This document shows, one piece after another, positions 1 to 7,204 of a DNA stretch of 64,000 nt; position 1 is the first letter of the stretch; each line of letters opens with the position of its first letter. Source of the DNA: an uncultured Flavobacteriales bacterium. GTDB taxonomy: Bacteria > Bacteroidota > Bacteroidia > Flavobacteriales_D > Sanyastnellaceae. Below the pieces are notes generated by a model. That model had not been told where the DNA came from, searched no databases, and saw nothing but the letters and a program-made list of their open reading frames with translations. The stretch is taken from NCBI GenBank assembly GCA_938085105.1, contig CALKGK010000012.1, positions 29,232-93,231 on the forward strand, read 5' to 3'. A program made the translations under genes and the position numbers.

Positions 1-1061
1 AAATCAATTACATTGAAGTCTTTTTTGTTCGGCAAAACACGCGACCCCCTTCCAATCATTTGGTGGTAGAGGGTGAGGGATTTGGTAGCGCGGTTGAGGA
101 TGATAGTTTGCACCGTTGGCTCATCGAAACCGGTGGTGAGGATGCTCACGGAACTCAAAATAGCGTCGGGCTTTTCCTTGAACCAGCGCAAAATTTCTTC
201 CCGTTCTTTTTCGCTGTGGGTATTGTCGAGATGACGAATTTCATACCCTTCATCCAAAAACATCTGATACACCTGCTTGGAGGTATTGATCCCGTTGTTG
301 AAGATCAGTGTTTTGGTTCCCTTGGCCTTTTCTTCATAAGCATAGAGCAGTTTCTCTTGCATGAAGTAATTCCCGTAGAGGCGCTCCGAAGAACTCACGG
401 TATAATCTCCGTTGATTCCGATCTTCAAAGAGCGAAGGTTAACGTCGTAGCTGTATGTGGTTGCCTTTGCCAAAAATCCGCTATCCACCAACGTTTTGAT
501 GCTTTCTCCAACAATCAATTCATTGTAATTGTCGTTGAGCGGAAGCTTGATGTTCGAACTGAGTGGGGTAGCGGTCACCCCAAGAATGATTTGTTTTTGA
601 AAGAAGCCAAACAATTTCCTGAAGGAGTTGTAGTGGGCCTCATCCACAATCACCAAACCAACGTCTTTCATTTCCACCTTCTCATCGTTCAAACGATTGT
701 TCAAGGTTTCCACCATGGCAACAAAGCAGAAGTAGTCTTTTTCATCCTTCAGCTCTTTGACCTTGCTGTTGATGATTTTGTTTTTTACACCTATGTCTGT
801 CAGCATCTTGCTGGTTTGCGCTAGAAGCTCAATACGGTGGGTAAGGATGAGTACTTTCTTCTTGGTTTCAAGGATGTATCGCTTGGCGATTTCACTGAAG
901 ATCACTGTTTTACCACCGCCAGTAGGCAGTTGAAAAAGCAGGTTGTAATCTTCGGGATACTTCCGGATACGTTCAAAAATCTGGTCAATAGCATTGATCT
1001 GATATTCGTAAAGTTTCTTCCCTTCGTTCTGTTCCAATTGCTCGAAAATATCCTCTGACAT
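1..1061 (-). CDS. DEAD/DEAH-box superfamily 2 helicase, C-terminus cut by window edge
   Basis: An open frame runs on the minus strand from an ATG at 1061 to the left edge without a stop, giving about 353 visible residues. It shows an ordered set of SF2 helicase motifs: Walker A (LPTGGGKT, about residue 45), a DEAH box (VDEAH), motif III-like GVTATP, and motif VI (QMIGRGSR) near the cut end. This is the layout of the UvrB/RecG-like ATP-dependent DNA helicases that Bacteroidota genomes carry as 'DEAD/DEAH box helicase family' proteins, which are soluble and translocate on nucleic acid using ATP. Plus-strand open frames over the same stretch are antisense shadows. The exact role (repair, recombination or restriction-associated) cannot be told from the visible part. 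It is divergent from the uracil-DNA glycosylase gene, which fits DNA repair but does not prove it. Confidence 0.9.
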   Translation of the reverse strand, partial: MSEDIFEQLEQNEGKKLYEYQINAIDQIFERIRKYPEDYNLLFQLPTGGGKTVIFSEIAKRYILETKKKVLILTHRIELLAQTSKMLTDIGVKNKIINSKVKELKDEKDYFCFVAMVETLNNRLNDEKVEMKDVGLVIVDEAHYNSFRKLFGFFQKQIILGVTATPLSSNIKLPLNDNYNELIVGESIKTLVDSGFLAKATTYSYDVNLRSLKIGINGDYTVSSSERLYGNYFMQEKLLYAYEEKAKGTKTLIFNNGINTSKQVYQMFLDEGYEIRHLDNTHSEKEREEILRWFKEKPDAILSSVSILTTGFDEPTVQTIILNRATKSLTLYHQMIGRGSRVLPNKKDFNVID

Positions 1062-1192
1062 GCGGTAGACGACTTTTTTTTGGTGATTTGCAAAGATACC
1101 CACAATTAAATGGGAGACAAAATGAATTGCAGGGGTAAATGAAAAAAGTCCAAATTCCTTCATTTTTCGCACTCATTTTTCACCTTTGTTGC

Positions 1193-1855
1193 ATGATAGC
1201 AAGCTTAGAACCTTCTTGGAGGGCAGCATTGAGTGATGAACTGAATGCCCCTTACTTCCAAAGGCTGGAATCTATGGTCAATGAGGCCTATGCAGAAGGG
1301 GTGTGTTTCCCCCCAAAGTCGGAGATTTTTCGGGCTTTTGATCTTTGTCCGCTCGAAGAAGTAAAGGTGCTCATTTTGGGACAAGACCCCTACATTCAAT
1401 CCGGACAAGCGAACGGACTCGCTTTTTCTGTGAGGGAAGGAATGCCCTTTCCCCCAAGTTTGAGAAACATCCACAAGACCTTGCTTGAGAGCAATGCTTT
1501 GACTGAAGAGTTCAGTGGAGATCTCAGTGCTTGGGCCAAACAGGGAGTGCTTTTGCTGAATGCTTGCTTGACAGTGAAAGCGGGAGAGAGCAACTCGCAT
1601 CAGCATTTTCCCTGGGACCAATTCACCGATGCAGTGATTCGCGTTTTGAATGAAAAGAAAAGAGGAACGGTCTTCCTGCTTTGGGGGAGTTTTGCTCAGA
1701 AGAAGGCCAAGATGGTGGATGAAAAAGCCAATCTTGTTTTGAAAGCTCCGCATCCATCTCCGCTCAGCGCTTATCGCGGATTTTTCACCTGCAATCATTT
1801 TAATTTGGCGAATGATTACCTTGTTCAACAAAATCAAACCCCCATCCGATGGTGA
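1193..1855 (+). CDS. ung: Uracil-DNA glycosylase (family 1)
   Basis: This 220-residue enzyme excises uracil from DNA to start base-excision repair. The frame opens at 1139, but the first 18 codons look like promoter and leader (a CACCTTTG element lies just upstream of 1193), and homologues begin near the ATG at 1193, so I chose 1193. Motif A is at residues 63-68 (GQDPY, with catalytic Asp65), followed by GLAFSV. The family's LLLN segment is present, and the C-terminal HPSPLS motif carries the catalytic His187. The family motif GQDPYHGP reads GQDPYIQS here, so the normally invariant His after Tyr is Ile and the GP is lost. The stop overlaps the ATG of the next gene (ATGGTGA), so the two are translationally coupled. 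Confidence 0.95.
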   Translation: MIASLEPSWRAALSDELNAPYFQRLESMVNEAYAEGVCFPPKSEIFRAFDLCPLEEVKVLILGQDPYIQSGQANGLAFSVREGMPFPPSLRNIHKTLLESNALTEEFSGDLSAWAKQGVLLLNACLTVKAGESNSHQHFPWDQFTDAVIRVLNEKKRGTVFLLWGSFAQKKAKMVDEKANLVLKAPHPSPLSAYRGFFTCNHFNLANDYLVQQNQTPIRW

Positions 1856-2610
1856 ACCGTTTCCGTTTGTGCTCCGTTTTCATTTTAAGTGCCTTGTGCT
1901 TGTTTTCTTGCCGAAAGGAAGAAGATCAAGACCTGCCCGTAATTTCTTCTCCTGCTTGGGACTTGTCTGATGGCAGTTTTTTCGAGAACGACACACTCTA
2001 TGTGCTGGCCAATAACGCATTACGTTTTTCAGCAGACCTGAGCGACGATGAAGCGTTGAATCAATACCGTTTGCGTTTCGACCCCGAGAGCAGTTCAGAA
2101 TTGCATCCCGATCAAGGGAATTATCTTTTTCAAGACATCTCGTCTTTGAATGGGACAGAAGGGGAGGTGACCTTCGATGTTACTTTGGGTGAATTGCTTC
2201 GCGGTTCTTGGAATTTTGAGTTGAGTTTGTTGGATGAATCGGGAAAACAAGCCTCACCTTATGCTCAAGCCGTGGAAATTCTAAATCCCAACCTTCCCGT
2301 CTTGCAATTGGACAGTTTGGGCAGTTCCACCTCTTTTCAAAACCTCAATTTTTCGGTAGGAGCTTCTTTCCTCATGCATGGAAACGTTTCCTGTCAGCAG
2401 CCCTTGGATTATTTGGAACTCACCTATTTCCAAGGTGGAAATTCTTTGGGTACGTCCAACTTCTTTTTGAGCGGAACGTCTTTTGATTTGACGGAATTGG
2501 GAACACTTGCTTTGCCGGGCAATTTGGAAGGGGATTTCACGCTTCACGCTACTTTTTATTCGCAGGACAATTTGGGCTTGAAGACGGTCATGAGTGGAAC
2601 GGTGAATTGA
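1849..2610 (+). CDS. Exported lipoprotein, function unknown
   Basis: This 253-residue protein has a type II signal peptide: a positive N-terminus, a hydrophobic run, and a lipobox ending at Cys21 (LFSC). The mature part is acidic and beta-rich, and begins with a segment of the kind seen in Bacteroidota DUF4625-type lipoproteins (prolines, then a 'DLSDDEALNQY' stretch about residues 65-75). It is probably anchored in the outer membrane or periplasm. I do not recognise a catalytic motif. It overlaps the ung stop by 7 bases and so is co-translated, though no functional link to DNA repair is evident. It converges with the TPR gene 2 bases downstream. Confidence 0.8.
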   Translation: MVNRFRLCSVFILSALCLFSCRKEEDQDLPVISSPAWDLSDGSFFENDTLYVLANNALRFSADLSDDEALNQYRLRFDPESSSELHPDQGNYLFQDISSLNGTEGEVTFDVTLGELLRGSWNFELSLLDESGKQASPYAQAVEILNPNLPVLQLDSLGSSTSFQNLNFSVGASFLMHGNVSCQQPLDYLELTYFQGGNSLGTSNFFLSGTSFDLTELGTLALPGNLEGDFTLHATFYSQDNLGLKTVMSGTVN

Positions 2611-2612
2611 GC

Positions 2613-2939
2613 TTATTCCTCCAATTCATCTTCAATCATCCACAAGGTTTCCTGCATTTCGCCCGCGGCTTTTAATTCTTTGGTGGACTTGGCAAGTTCA
2701 ATTCCTGCCTCAACAATGGTTTTTGCTTCTTCGAAACGCGCTTCTTCAAAAAGCCACAGCCCAACTTGATGATATGCCCCAAGGTAATCGGCTTGCTTTT
2801 CTAGCAGTGATAAGCCCGCATTGATGGCTTCCTCTTTTTTGCCTTCTTTGGCCAATTCTAGCGTCAATGCGTAGTTCAGAAAAGCGTCTTCGGGCTGTTC
2901 TGTGAGCATGTCTAGGAGCAATTCTTTACGCGTTTTCAT
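2613..2939 (-). CDS. Small tetratricopeptide-repeat protein
   Basis: This 108-residue soluble protein is made of about three helical TPR-like units (for example 'NYALTLELAKEGKKEEAINAGLSL' spacing, then 'AYHQVGLWLFEEARFEEAKTIVEAG'). There is no signal peptide. It overlaps the end of the upstream WD40 gene by 14 bases on the same strand, so the two are co-transcribed and probably translationally coupled. TPR and WD40 folds are both protein-binding scaffolds, and the pair may act in one complex (inference). No enzymatic motif is present. Confidence 0.85.
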   Translation of the reverse strand: MKTRKELLLDMLTEQPEDAFLNYALTLELAKEGKKEEAINAGLSLLEKQADYLGAYHQVGLWLFEEARFEEAKTIVEAGIELAKSTKELKAAGEMQETLWMIEDELEE

Positions 2940-3843
2940 CTATTTTCCAGAAAATTATTCGTCGGTCATCACCCGCACTCACCAATATTTCGAGTTCTTC
3001 GTTCCAAATCAAGGAATTGATGGAATGGGTGTGCATGTTCAATTGGGGGCGGCGAGCTCGGTGGAGTAAATCCATGCTATCCAAATCCCACAGGGCAAGC
3101 GTCTTGTCCCTACTCGCACTCACCAAATACTTGTTTTTCAAGATTTTGAGATCATAAATTCCAAAGTTGTGCGCAGGAATGGCCAAAACTTCTTCAAAGT
3201 TGTCTTTTTTCCATAAACGAAGGTATCCGTCCTTCCCGCCGCTAATCAAAACCTTCTTTTTCGGATGCTTGAGCAAAGGGAAAACCCCTCCTTCGTGGGC
3301 TTTCCATTCTGCGATGGTGTTGAAGAAGACATCGTCCAAAACCGTTGCCATTCCGTTGCTCTGACCAATAAAGATCTTTCCATCTTCCAAAGCTTCGATG
3401 CATCGAATTTTCGATGGTGCCATCACAATGGTTCGGTAGAGTTTCATTTCAGGATACTTCCAAATTTGGAGCTTTCCCGCTCCGCCACCGCTCAGTAAAA
3501 GCACCTTTCCATCTTGGTTTTTCACCCTTAAAAAAGAGAACACTCCTTTTTCATGAACTTGAAGCAAGCGAAGCTCCTTGGAGGCCTTGAGGTCGATGAG
3601 GTGGATTCCACCCAAGCTATTTCCCAGAAGCAGTAAGTTTTGCTCTTGGTCGTGCTCAATGGTAAAACAAGGCTGTTCGAGTCGGACACTGAAAGGACTC
3701 GCGCTCATCGTTTTGAGGTCCCATTCTGCCAGAAAACGATCGCCCGAACAAGTGAAGATGCTGTTCTTTGACTTACCTAAACTTGAATCGTAAATCGGAC
3801 CTGTATGTCCTTTGGCCTCGCCTATTTTGATCAAACTACTCAC
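2926..3843 (-). CDS. WD40 beta-propeller repeat protein
   Basis: This 305-residue cytoplasmic protein has six to seven WD40-type blades, recognisable by GH...D endings such as 'SASRDKTLALWDL', 'SGGKDGYLRLWKK' and a terminal 'SAGDDRRIIFWKI'. There is no signal peptide. The start is a GTG at 3843, which I accept because a perfect Bacteroidota -7 element (TATCTTTG, 3848-3855 on the minus strand) sits four bases upstream, making the message leaderless. No other in-frame ATG lies near. WD40 propellers bind peptides and have no activity of their own. The partner is unknown, but the overlapping TPR gene is a candidate. Confidence 0.88.
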   Translation of the reverse strand: MSSLIKIGEAKGHTGPIYDSSLGKSKNSIFTCSGDRFLAEWDLKTMSASPFSVRLEQPCFTIEHDQEQNLLLLGNSLGGIHLIDLKASKELRLLQVHEKGVFSFLRVKNQDGKVLLLSGGGAGKLQIWKYPEMKLYRTIVMAPSKIRCIEALEDGKIFIGQSNGMATVLDDVFFNTIAEWKAHEGGVFPLLKHPKKKVLISGGKDGYLRLWKKDNFEEVLAIPAHNFGIYDLKILKNKYLVSASRDKTLALWDLDSMDLLHRARRPQLNMHTHSINSLIWNEELEILVSAGDDRRIIFWKIDENA

Positions 3844-3847
3844 GCTT

Positions 3848-3855
3848 CAAAGATA
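3848..3855 (-). promoter_or_regulatory. Bacteroidota -7 promoter element of the WD40-TPR operon
   Basis: TATCTTTG on the minus strand is a perfect match to TAnnTTTG, four bases upstream of the GTG start at 3843. It supports a leaderless message and this unusual start codon. Confidence 0.6.
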
Positions 3856-3895
3856 CATTGCGAAAACGAAATGAGCAGCCTATCTTAGCAATACT

Positions 3896-3979
3896 ATGAA
3901 CAAGATTTTTGCCGCCGCCGCCGTACTCATTGTCATTCTCTACATCATCAATCGTGTGAAATTACGCAAGGGAGAGTAG
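3896..3979 (+). CDS. 27-residue single-pass membrane peptide
   Basis: A short frame of ATG plus 26 codons ends in TAG. It encodes a short positive start (MNK), a hydrophobic helix (residues 4-18, including four consecutive alanines and ILYII), and a basic tail (NRVKLRKGE), which matches an inner-membrane peptide with Nin-Cout or tail-anchored topology. A TATCTTAG element resembling the -7 box ends about eight bases before the ATG. The peptide lies between the divergent WD40 gene and hisS. No homologue family is recognised, and translation is unproven. Confidence 0.45.
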   Translation: MNKIFAAAAVLIVILYIINRVKLRKGE

Positions 3980-3981
3980 GC

Positions 3982-3993
3982 GGCTTACGTCGC
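3982..3993 (-). repeat. Dispersed GCGACGTAAGC-type repeat, solitary copy
   Basis: The minus strand reads GCGACGTAAGCC here, matching the core of the three repeats at 54.3-54.5 kb. It lies between the small membrane ORF and the hisS promoter. Finding the same 11-base core about 50 kb away suggests a dispersed family. Confidence 0.4.
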
Positions 3994-4001
3994 AGTTTTT
4001 G

Positions 4002-4009
4002 TAGTTTTG
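4002..4009 (+). promoter_or_regulatory. -7 promoter element of hisS
   Basis: TAGTTTTG matches TAnnTTTG exactly and lies 18 bases before the hisS ATG at 4028. This makes the in-frame ATG at 4007 unlikely, because it would fall on the promoter. Confidence 0.55.
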
Positions 4010-4027
4010 CGCCACAACTCTAAGCGC

Positions 4028-5392
4028 ATGTCAAAACCCTCCATATTGAAAGGAACCCGTGACTTTGGACCAGAAGTCATGGTGAAAAGAAACTACATTT
4101 TCGACACCATTCGCAGTACTTTCGAACGCTTCGGATTTCTACCCATTGAAACTCCTGCCATGGAGCGCATCGAAACCCTCACGGGCAAATACGGTGAAGA
4201 AGGCGATCAGTTGATTTTTAAGATCCTGAACAATGGCGATTTCTTGTCCAAGGCAGATCAAGAAGCCATTGAGCAAGGCGATTCCAAAAAAACGAGTTTC
4301 AGCATTTCAAAAAAGGCATTGCGCTATGACCTAACGGTGCCCTTTGCCCGTTTTGTGGTGATGAACCAAAGTGCATTGAGCTTTCCCTTCAAGAGGTACC
4401 AAATTCAACCCGTTTGGCGAGGTGATCGCCCTGGAAGAGGTCGTTACCAAGAATTCTATCAATGCGATGTGGACGTTGTGGGAAGTGATAGCTTGATCAA
4501 TGAAGTGGAGCTGATTCAAATTTTTGATGAGGTATTAAGCAACTTGTCCATTCCCAATTTCAAGATTAAACTGAACAACCGCAAAATTTTGGCCGGACTA
4601 GCTGAAAAGATTGGAGCAGGGGATAAGATGACGGAGATGTGTGTTGCCATCGATAAGCTCGATAAGATTGGCGAAGAAAAGGTGAAGGAAGAACTTCAAC
4701 AACGCGGATTTGATACAGAACAAATCGATGGTCTTTCTCCCGTTTTTGCTTTGCCCAACAACACCAAGGCGGCCTTAGAAATGATGTCCGAAACCTTAGC
4801 TGGAAATGAGCTTGGAGAAAAAGGGTTGGAAGAATTGCGTTACGTTTTGTCTCGCTGCGAACAGCTTGGAGTAGCTCAAGAGAGTTTGGAGTTTGATCCC
4901 TTGCTCGCTCGTGGATTGAATTATTACACCGGAGCGATCTTTGAAGTGAAGGTCGAAGGAGCTAGTGTAGGAAGCATTTGCGGCGGTGGTCGCTACGACG
5001 ATCTTACGGGAATTTTCGGTTTGCCGAATGTATCTGGTGTGGGCATCTCGTTTGGGGCCGATCGTATTTACGATGTACTGGAAGAATTGAACCTCTTTCC
5101 AGCAAGCACCAAAGAGACGGTGAAATTGCTTTTCGTGAATTTTGGGGAAGAAGAAGCCTTGTATTGCATGAAACTTTTGAGAGAGCTGAGAGCAAAGGGT
5201 TTACGTGCCGAGATCTACCCAAGTGCTGCCAAGATGGCCAAGCAGATGAAGTATGCCAACGACAAAAGTATTCCTTATGTCGCCGTAGTGGGATCAAGAG
5301 AAATGGAAACAGGCACGATAGCCGTCAAGAACATGGAGACAGGCGAACAGTCGGCTGTAGAACGTAATGAGCTCTTAGAATTTTTGGCCTAA
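4028..5392 (+). CDS. hisS: Histidyl-tRNA synthetase
   Basis: This 454-residue class II aminoacyl-tRNA synthetase charges tRNA-His in the cytoplasm. It starts with the family's 'KGTRDF' segment. Motif 2 is visible as a YQIQPVWRGDRPGRGRY-type block, followed by the 'FYQCDVD' region. The histidine-specific motifs 'LARGLNYYTG' and 'GGGRYDDL' appear near residues 295 and 320, and a C-terminal anticodon-binding domain follows ('VAVVGSREM'). A longer frame starts at 4007, but the TAGTTTTG promoter overlaps it and homologues begin at the 4028 ATG. The gene is monocistronic and followed by intergenic terminators. Confidence 0.97.
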   Translation: MSKPSILKGTRDFGPEVMVKRNYIFDTIRSTFERFGFLPIETPAMERIETLTGKYGEEGDQLIFKILNNGDFLSKADQEAIEQGDSKKTSFSISKKALRYDLTVPFARFVVMNQSALSFPFKRYQIQPVWRGDRPGRGRYQEFYQCDVDVVGSDSLINEVELIQIFDEVLSNLSIPNFKIKLNNRKILAGLAEKIGAGDKMTEMCVAIDKLDKIGEEKVKEELQQRGFDTEQIDGLSPVFALPNNTKAALEMMSETLAGNELGEKGLEELRYVLSRCEQLGVAQESLEFDPLLARGLNYYTGAIFEVKVEGASVGSICGGGRYDDLTGIFGLPNVSGVGISFGADRIYDVLEELNLFPASTKETVKLLFVNFGEEEALYCMKLLRELRAKGLRAEIYPSAAKMAKQMKYANDKSIPYVAVVGSREMETGTIAVKNMETGEQSAVERNELLEFLA

Positions 5393-5440
5393 ATAATTTT
5401 GGCTTCTTGAAGCGAAAGGAATAATGTTCGCCAAAGTTTT

Positions 5441-5448
5441 TATTTTTG
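5441..5448 (+). promoter_or_regulatory. -7 element of first intergenic small-RNA candidate
   Basis: TATTTTTG is an exact TAnnTTTG match in the gap after hisS. No start codon for a credible frame follows it, but a hairpin terminator does, about 85 bases later. Confidence 0.4.
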
Positions 5449-5451
5449 GTG

Positions 5452-5560
5452 ACAGGAAAAGGGAGAAATGATCCCTCAGCTCCAAGACTTTGCTACCGTC
5501 ACTAAGTGACATACTAATTTAAAACATGGACAAGCCCTTTCAATTTGATAGGGCTTTTTC
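5452..5560 (+). ncRNA. Candidate small RNA 1 (about 105 nt)
   Basis: This is the predicted transcript from the -7 element at 5441-5448 to the terminator at 5531-5560. It contains a local hairpin AGGGA/TCCCT with a 7-base loop, and a longer-range GTGAC/GTCAC pairing that encloses it. No open frame of useful length is present. Promoter, structure and terminator together suggest an independent RNA. It could instead be the hisS 3' end with a processed tail. Its class is unknown. Confidence 0.35.
5531..5560 (+). terminator. Intrinsic terminator
   Basis: AAGCCCT and AGGGCTT arms separated by TTCAATTTGAT are followed by a T-run. It ends the first RNA candidate and may also end hisS read-through. 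Confidence 0.7.
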
Positions 5561-5612
5561 ATGCTTGTAATTTTAAGACGTTCTTCGGTTTTCGAGCTAT
5601 TATGTAATGGTG

Positions 5613-5620
5613 TATGTTTG
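5613..5620 (+). promoter_or_regulatory. -7 element of second intergenic small-RNA candidate
   Basis: TATGTTTG is an exact TAnnTTTG match downstream of the first terminator, with a second terminator about 70 bases further on and no gene between. Confidence 0.4.
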
Positions 5621-5624
5621 GCAC

Positions 5625-5714
5625 TTAAACGAATGTCTAATGCATGCTACCTGTCAGTGGATAAGGAATTATCAACTAACAGTGAAGGACCCCACTCTGA
5701 GATGGGGTTTTTTG
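5625..5714 (+). ncRNA. Candidate small RNA 2 (about 90 nt)
   Basis: This is the interval from the predicted start after TATGTTTG to the terminator at 5689-5714. There is no credible open frame. It is the second promoter/terminator unit in the 343-base gap between hisS and meaB. The remaining bases of that gap show no other feature. Confidence 0.3.
5689..5714 (+). terminator. Intrinsic terminator
   Basis: ACCCCA and TGGGGT arms around CTCTGAGA are followed by T6. It lies 22 bases from the convergent meaB stop. A T-run is present on the plus side only, so the terminator is directional. Confidence 0.7.
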
Positions 5715-5735
5715 GTTTAAATTAGTTTTTGGAAA

Positions 5736-6761
5736 TTACTTTAACAGTTGCTCTACTGCTGTTTGTGGATCAATGAGTCCTTCATTAACTTTTGCTTTGA
5801 GGGCGATCAATGAAGCTGCTTTTTCTGGTTGAGAGAGGAAGTCGAGCAAAATGGCTTCTTTCAACAAACTGTCAAACCAACCCAAGTTTTGTGACTTGCG
5901 TTGCTTTTCTAAAAAGCCATTTTCTTTGAGTTGAAGAAAGAATTCATCCATATTGGATTGAACTTCATCCAAACCTGTTCCTTCGTAAGCAGAAGTTAGG
6001 AAAACTTTCGTGTACCATTCGCTTTCCGAAGGAGGAAAGAGGTGCAAGGCGTTGCTGTATTCTGCTTTGGCCCGTTTGGAGGCCATTTCGTTTCCGCTAT
6101 CCACCTTGGTGATGGCAATTCCATCGGCCATTTCCATGATTCCCCGCTTGATGCCTTGCAGTTCATCTCCCGCTCCTGCAAGCATAAGAAGGAGGAAGTA
6201 ATCCACCATGGATCGAACGGCAATTTCGGACTGACCCACCCCCACAGTTTCAATAAGAATAACATCATATCCTGCGGCTTCGCACAATAACATGGCTTCA
6301 CGGGTTCGGGCTGCAACACCACCAAGTGCGTCGTTTGCCGGACTAGGACGGATGAATGCAGAAACGTGATTGGACAACTTCTCCATCCGAGTTTTATCAC
6401 CAAGAATGCTTCCTTTGCTTCTTTGGCTGCTCGGATCAATTGCTAAAACAGCAACACGAAGACCGGATTCGATCAACTGCAATCCAAATTCTTCGATGAA
6501 GGTACTTTTTCCAACACCTGGAACTCCGGTTATTCCAATTCTTTTGGCTTTGCCCGTGTAAGGGAGGAGGTTTTGAATCAGTTTTCGGCTCAAGGACCGA
6601 TCGTCTTGCGCGCTGCTTTCACACAAGGTAATGGCCGTAGCCAATGCACTTCGATCTCCTTTCAGAAGTGAAGTTTCAATCGTATTGATGTCCTTTCTTG
6701 CTTTGGAGCGTGCCTGAAGTCGTTCTTGCGCTAGCGCTTTGGCTTTTTTGCTTTGATTCAT
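5736..6761 (-). CDS. meaB: Methylmalonyl-CoA mutase-associated GTPase MeaB (ArgK family)
   Basis: This 341-residue P-loop GTPase protects and reloads adenosylcobalamin-dependent methylmalonyl-CoA mutase. Walker A is GVPGVGKS at residues 79-86. It is followed by the family segments 'LAIDPSS', 'RPSP' and 'GGVAARTREAMLLCEAAGYD', a Walker B-like 'ILIETVGVGQSE', and the G4-like 'ITKVD'. The length matches the family. Neither the mutase nor a cobalamin gene is in this window, so the partner must lie elsewhere. The gene starts with ATG 30 bases after the response-regulator stop and could be the last gene of that operon, but no functional link is apparent. Confidence 0.95.
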   Translation of the reverse strand: MNQSKKAKALAQERLQARSKARKDINTIETSLLKGDRSALATAITLCESSAQDDRSLSRKLIQNLLPYTGKAKRIGITGVPGVGKSTFIEEFGLQLIESGLRVAVLAIDPSSQRSKGSILGDKTRMEKLSNHVSAFIRPSPANDALGGVAARTREAMLLCEAAGYDVILIETVGVGQSEIAVRSMVDYFLLLMLAGAGDELQGIKRGIMEMADGIAITKVDSGNEMASKRAKAEYSNALHLFPPSESEWYTKVFLTSAYEGTGLDEVQSNMDEFFLQLKENGFLEKQRKSQNLGWFDSLLKEAILLDFLSQPEKAASLIALKAKVNEGLIDPQTAVEQLLK

Positions 6762-6796
6762 CCTAAAGCGAAGATACTACAAGGAATTGATAAGAA

Positions 6797-7204
6797 TCAA
6801 AAGTCCATTCTCCGTTCTGTGGTAGAGAGAATTTCTGTGAGTGTTCGAACTGTAATTGGCTTGCAAATAAATCCATAAACCGAGTCAAAACTGAAGGCTT
6901 TTTCACGATCTCTCAGGTCTAAAGAAGAAGTAATCATGAAAATCTTTGTGCTTTGAGTGCTCTCTTTTGGAAGTTTTTCAAAGGTTTGAAGGAATTCGAA
7001 ACCGTTGATTTCGGGCATGTTGATGTCGAGAAAAATATACTCGGGCAATTCACCACCTTCTTGAACCGTCTCTTTGAGAAAGTCCAAGGCAAGCAGACTC
7101 GATTTGAACTCCATCACCTGAGCATCTTTTTTGTGATACTTAATGGTTGTGGAATGCACCAAATTCATTGTGCTATCATCGTCAACTAAAATAAACTTAC
7201 TCAT
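6797..7204 (-). CDS. Single-domain response regulator (REC only)
   Basis: This 135-residue CheY-like receiver has the acidic pair in 'VDDDS', the phosphoacceptor Asp in 'FLDINMP', the Thr/Ser switch in 'MITSS' and the conserved Lys in 'CKPIT'. There is no output domain, so it must act by protein contact or pass phosphate on. It overlaps the end of the upstream kinase gene by 8 bases and is its obvious partner. Two-residue variation around the DD pair is normal for the family. Confidence 0.92.
   Translation of the reverse strand: MSKFILVDDDSTMNLVHSTTIKYHKKDAQVMEFKSSLLALDFLKETVQEGGELPEYIFLDINMPEINGFEFLQTFEKLPKESTQSTKIFMITSSLDLRDREKAFSFDSVYGFICKPITVRTLTEILSTTERRMDF

Noticed and set aside
60..1058. 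Plus-strand open frames of 254 and 73 codons at the left edge
   Set aside because: They are antisense to a helicase frame with ordered SF2 motifs on the minus strand, and their products show no recognisable domain.
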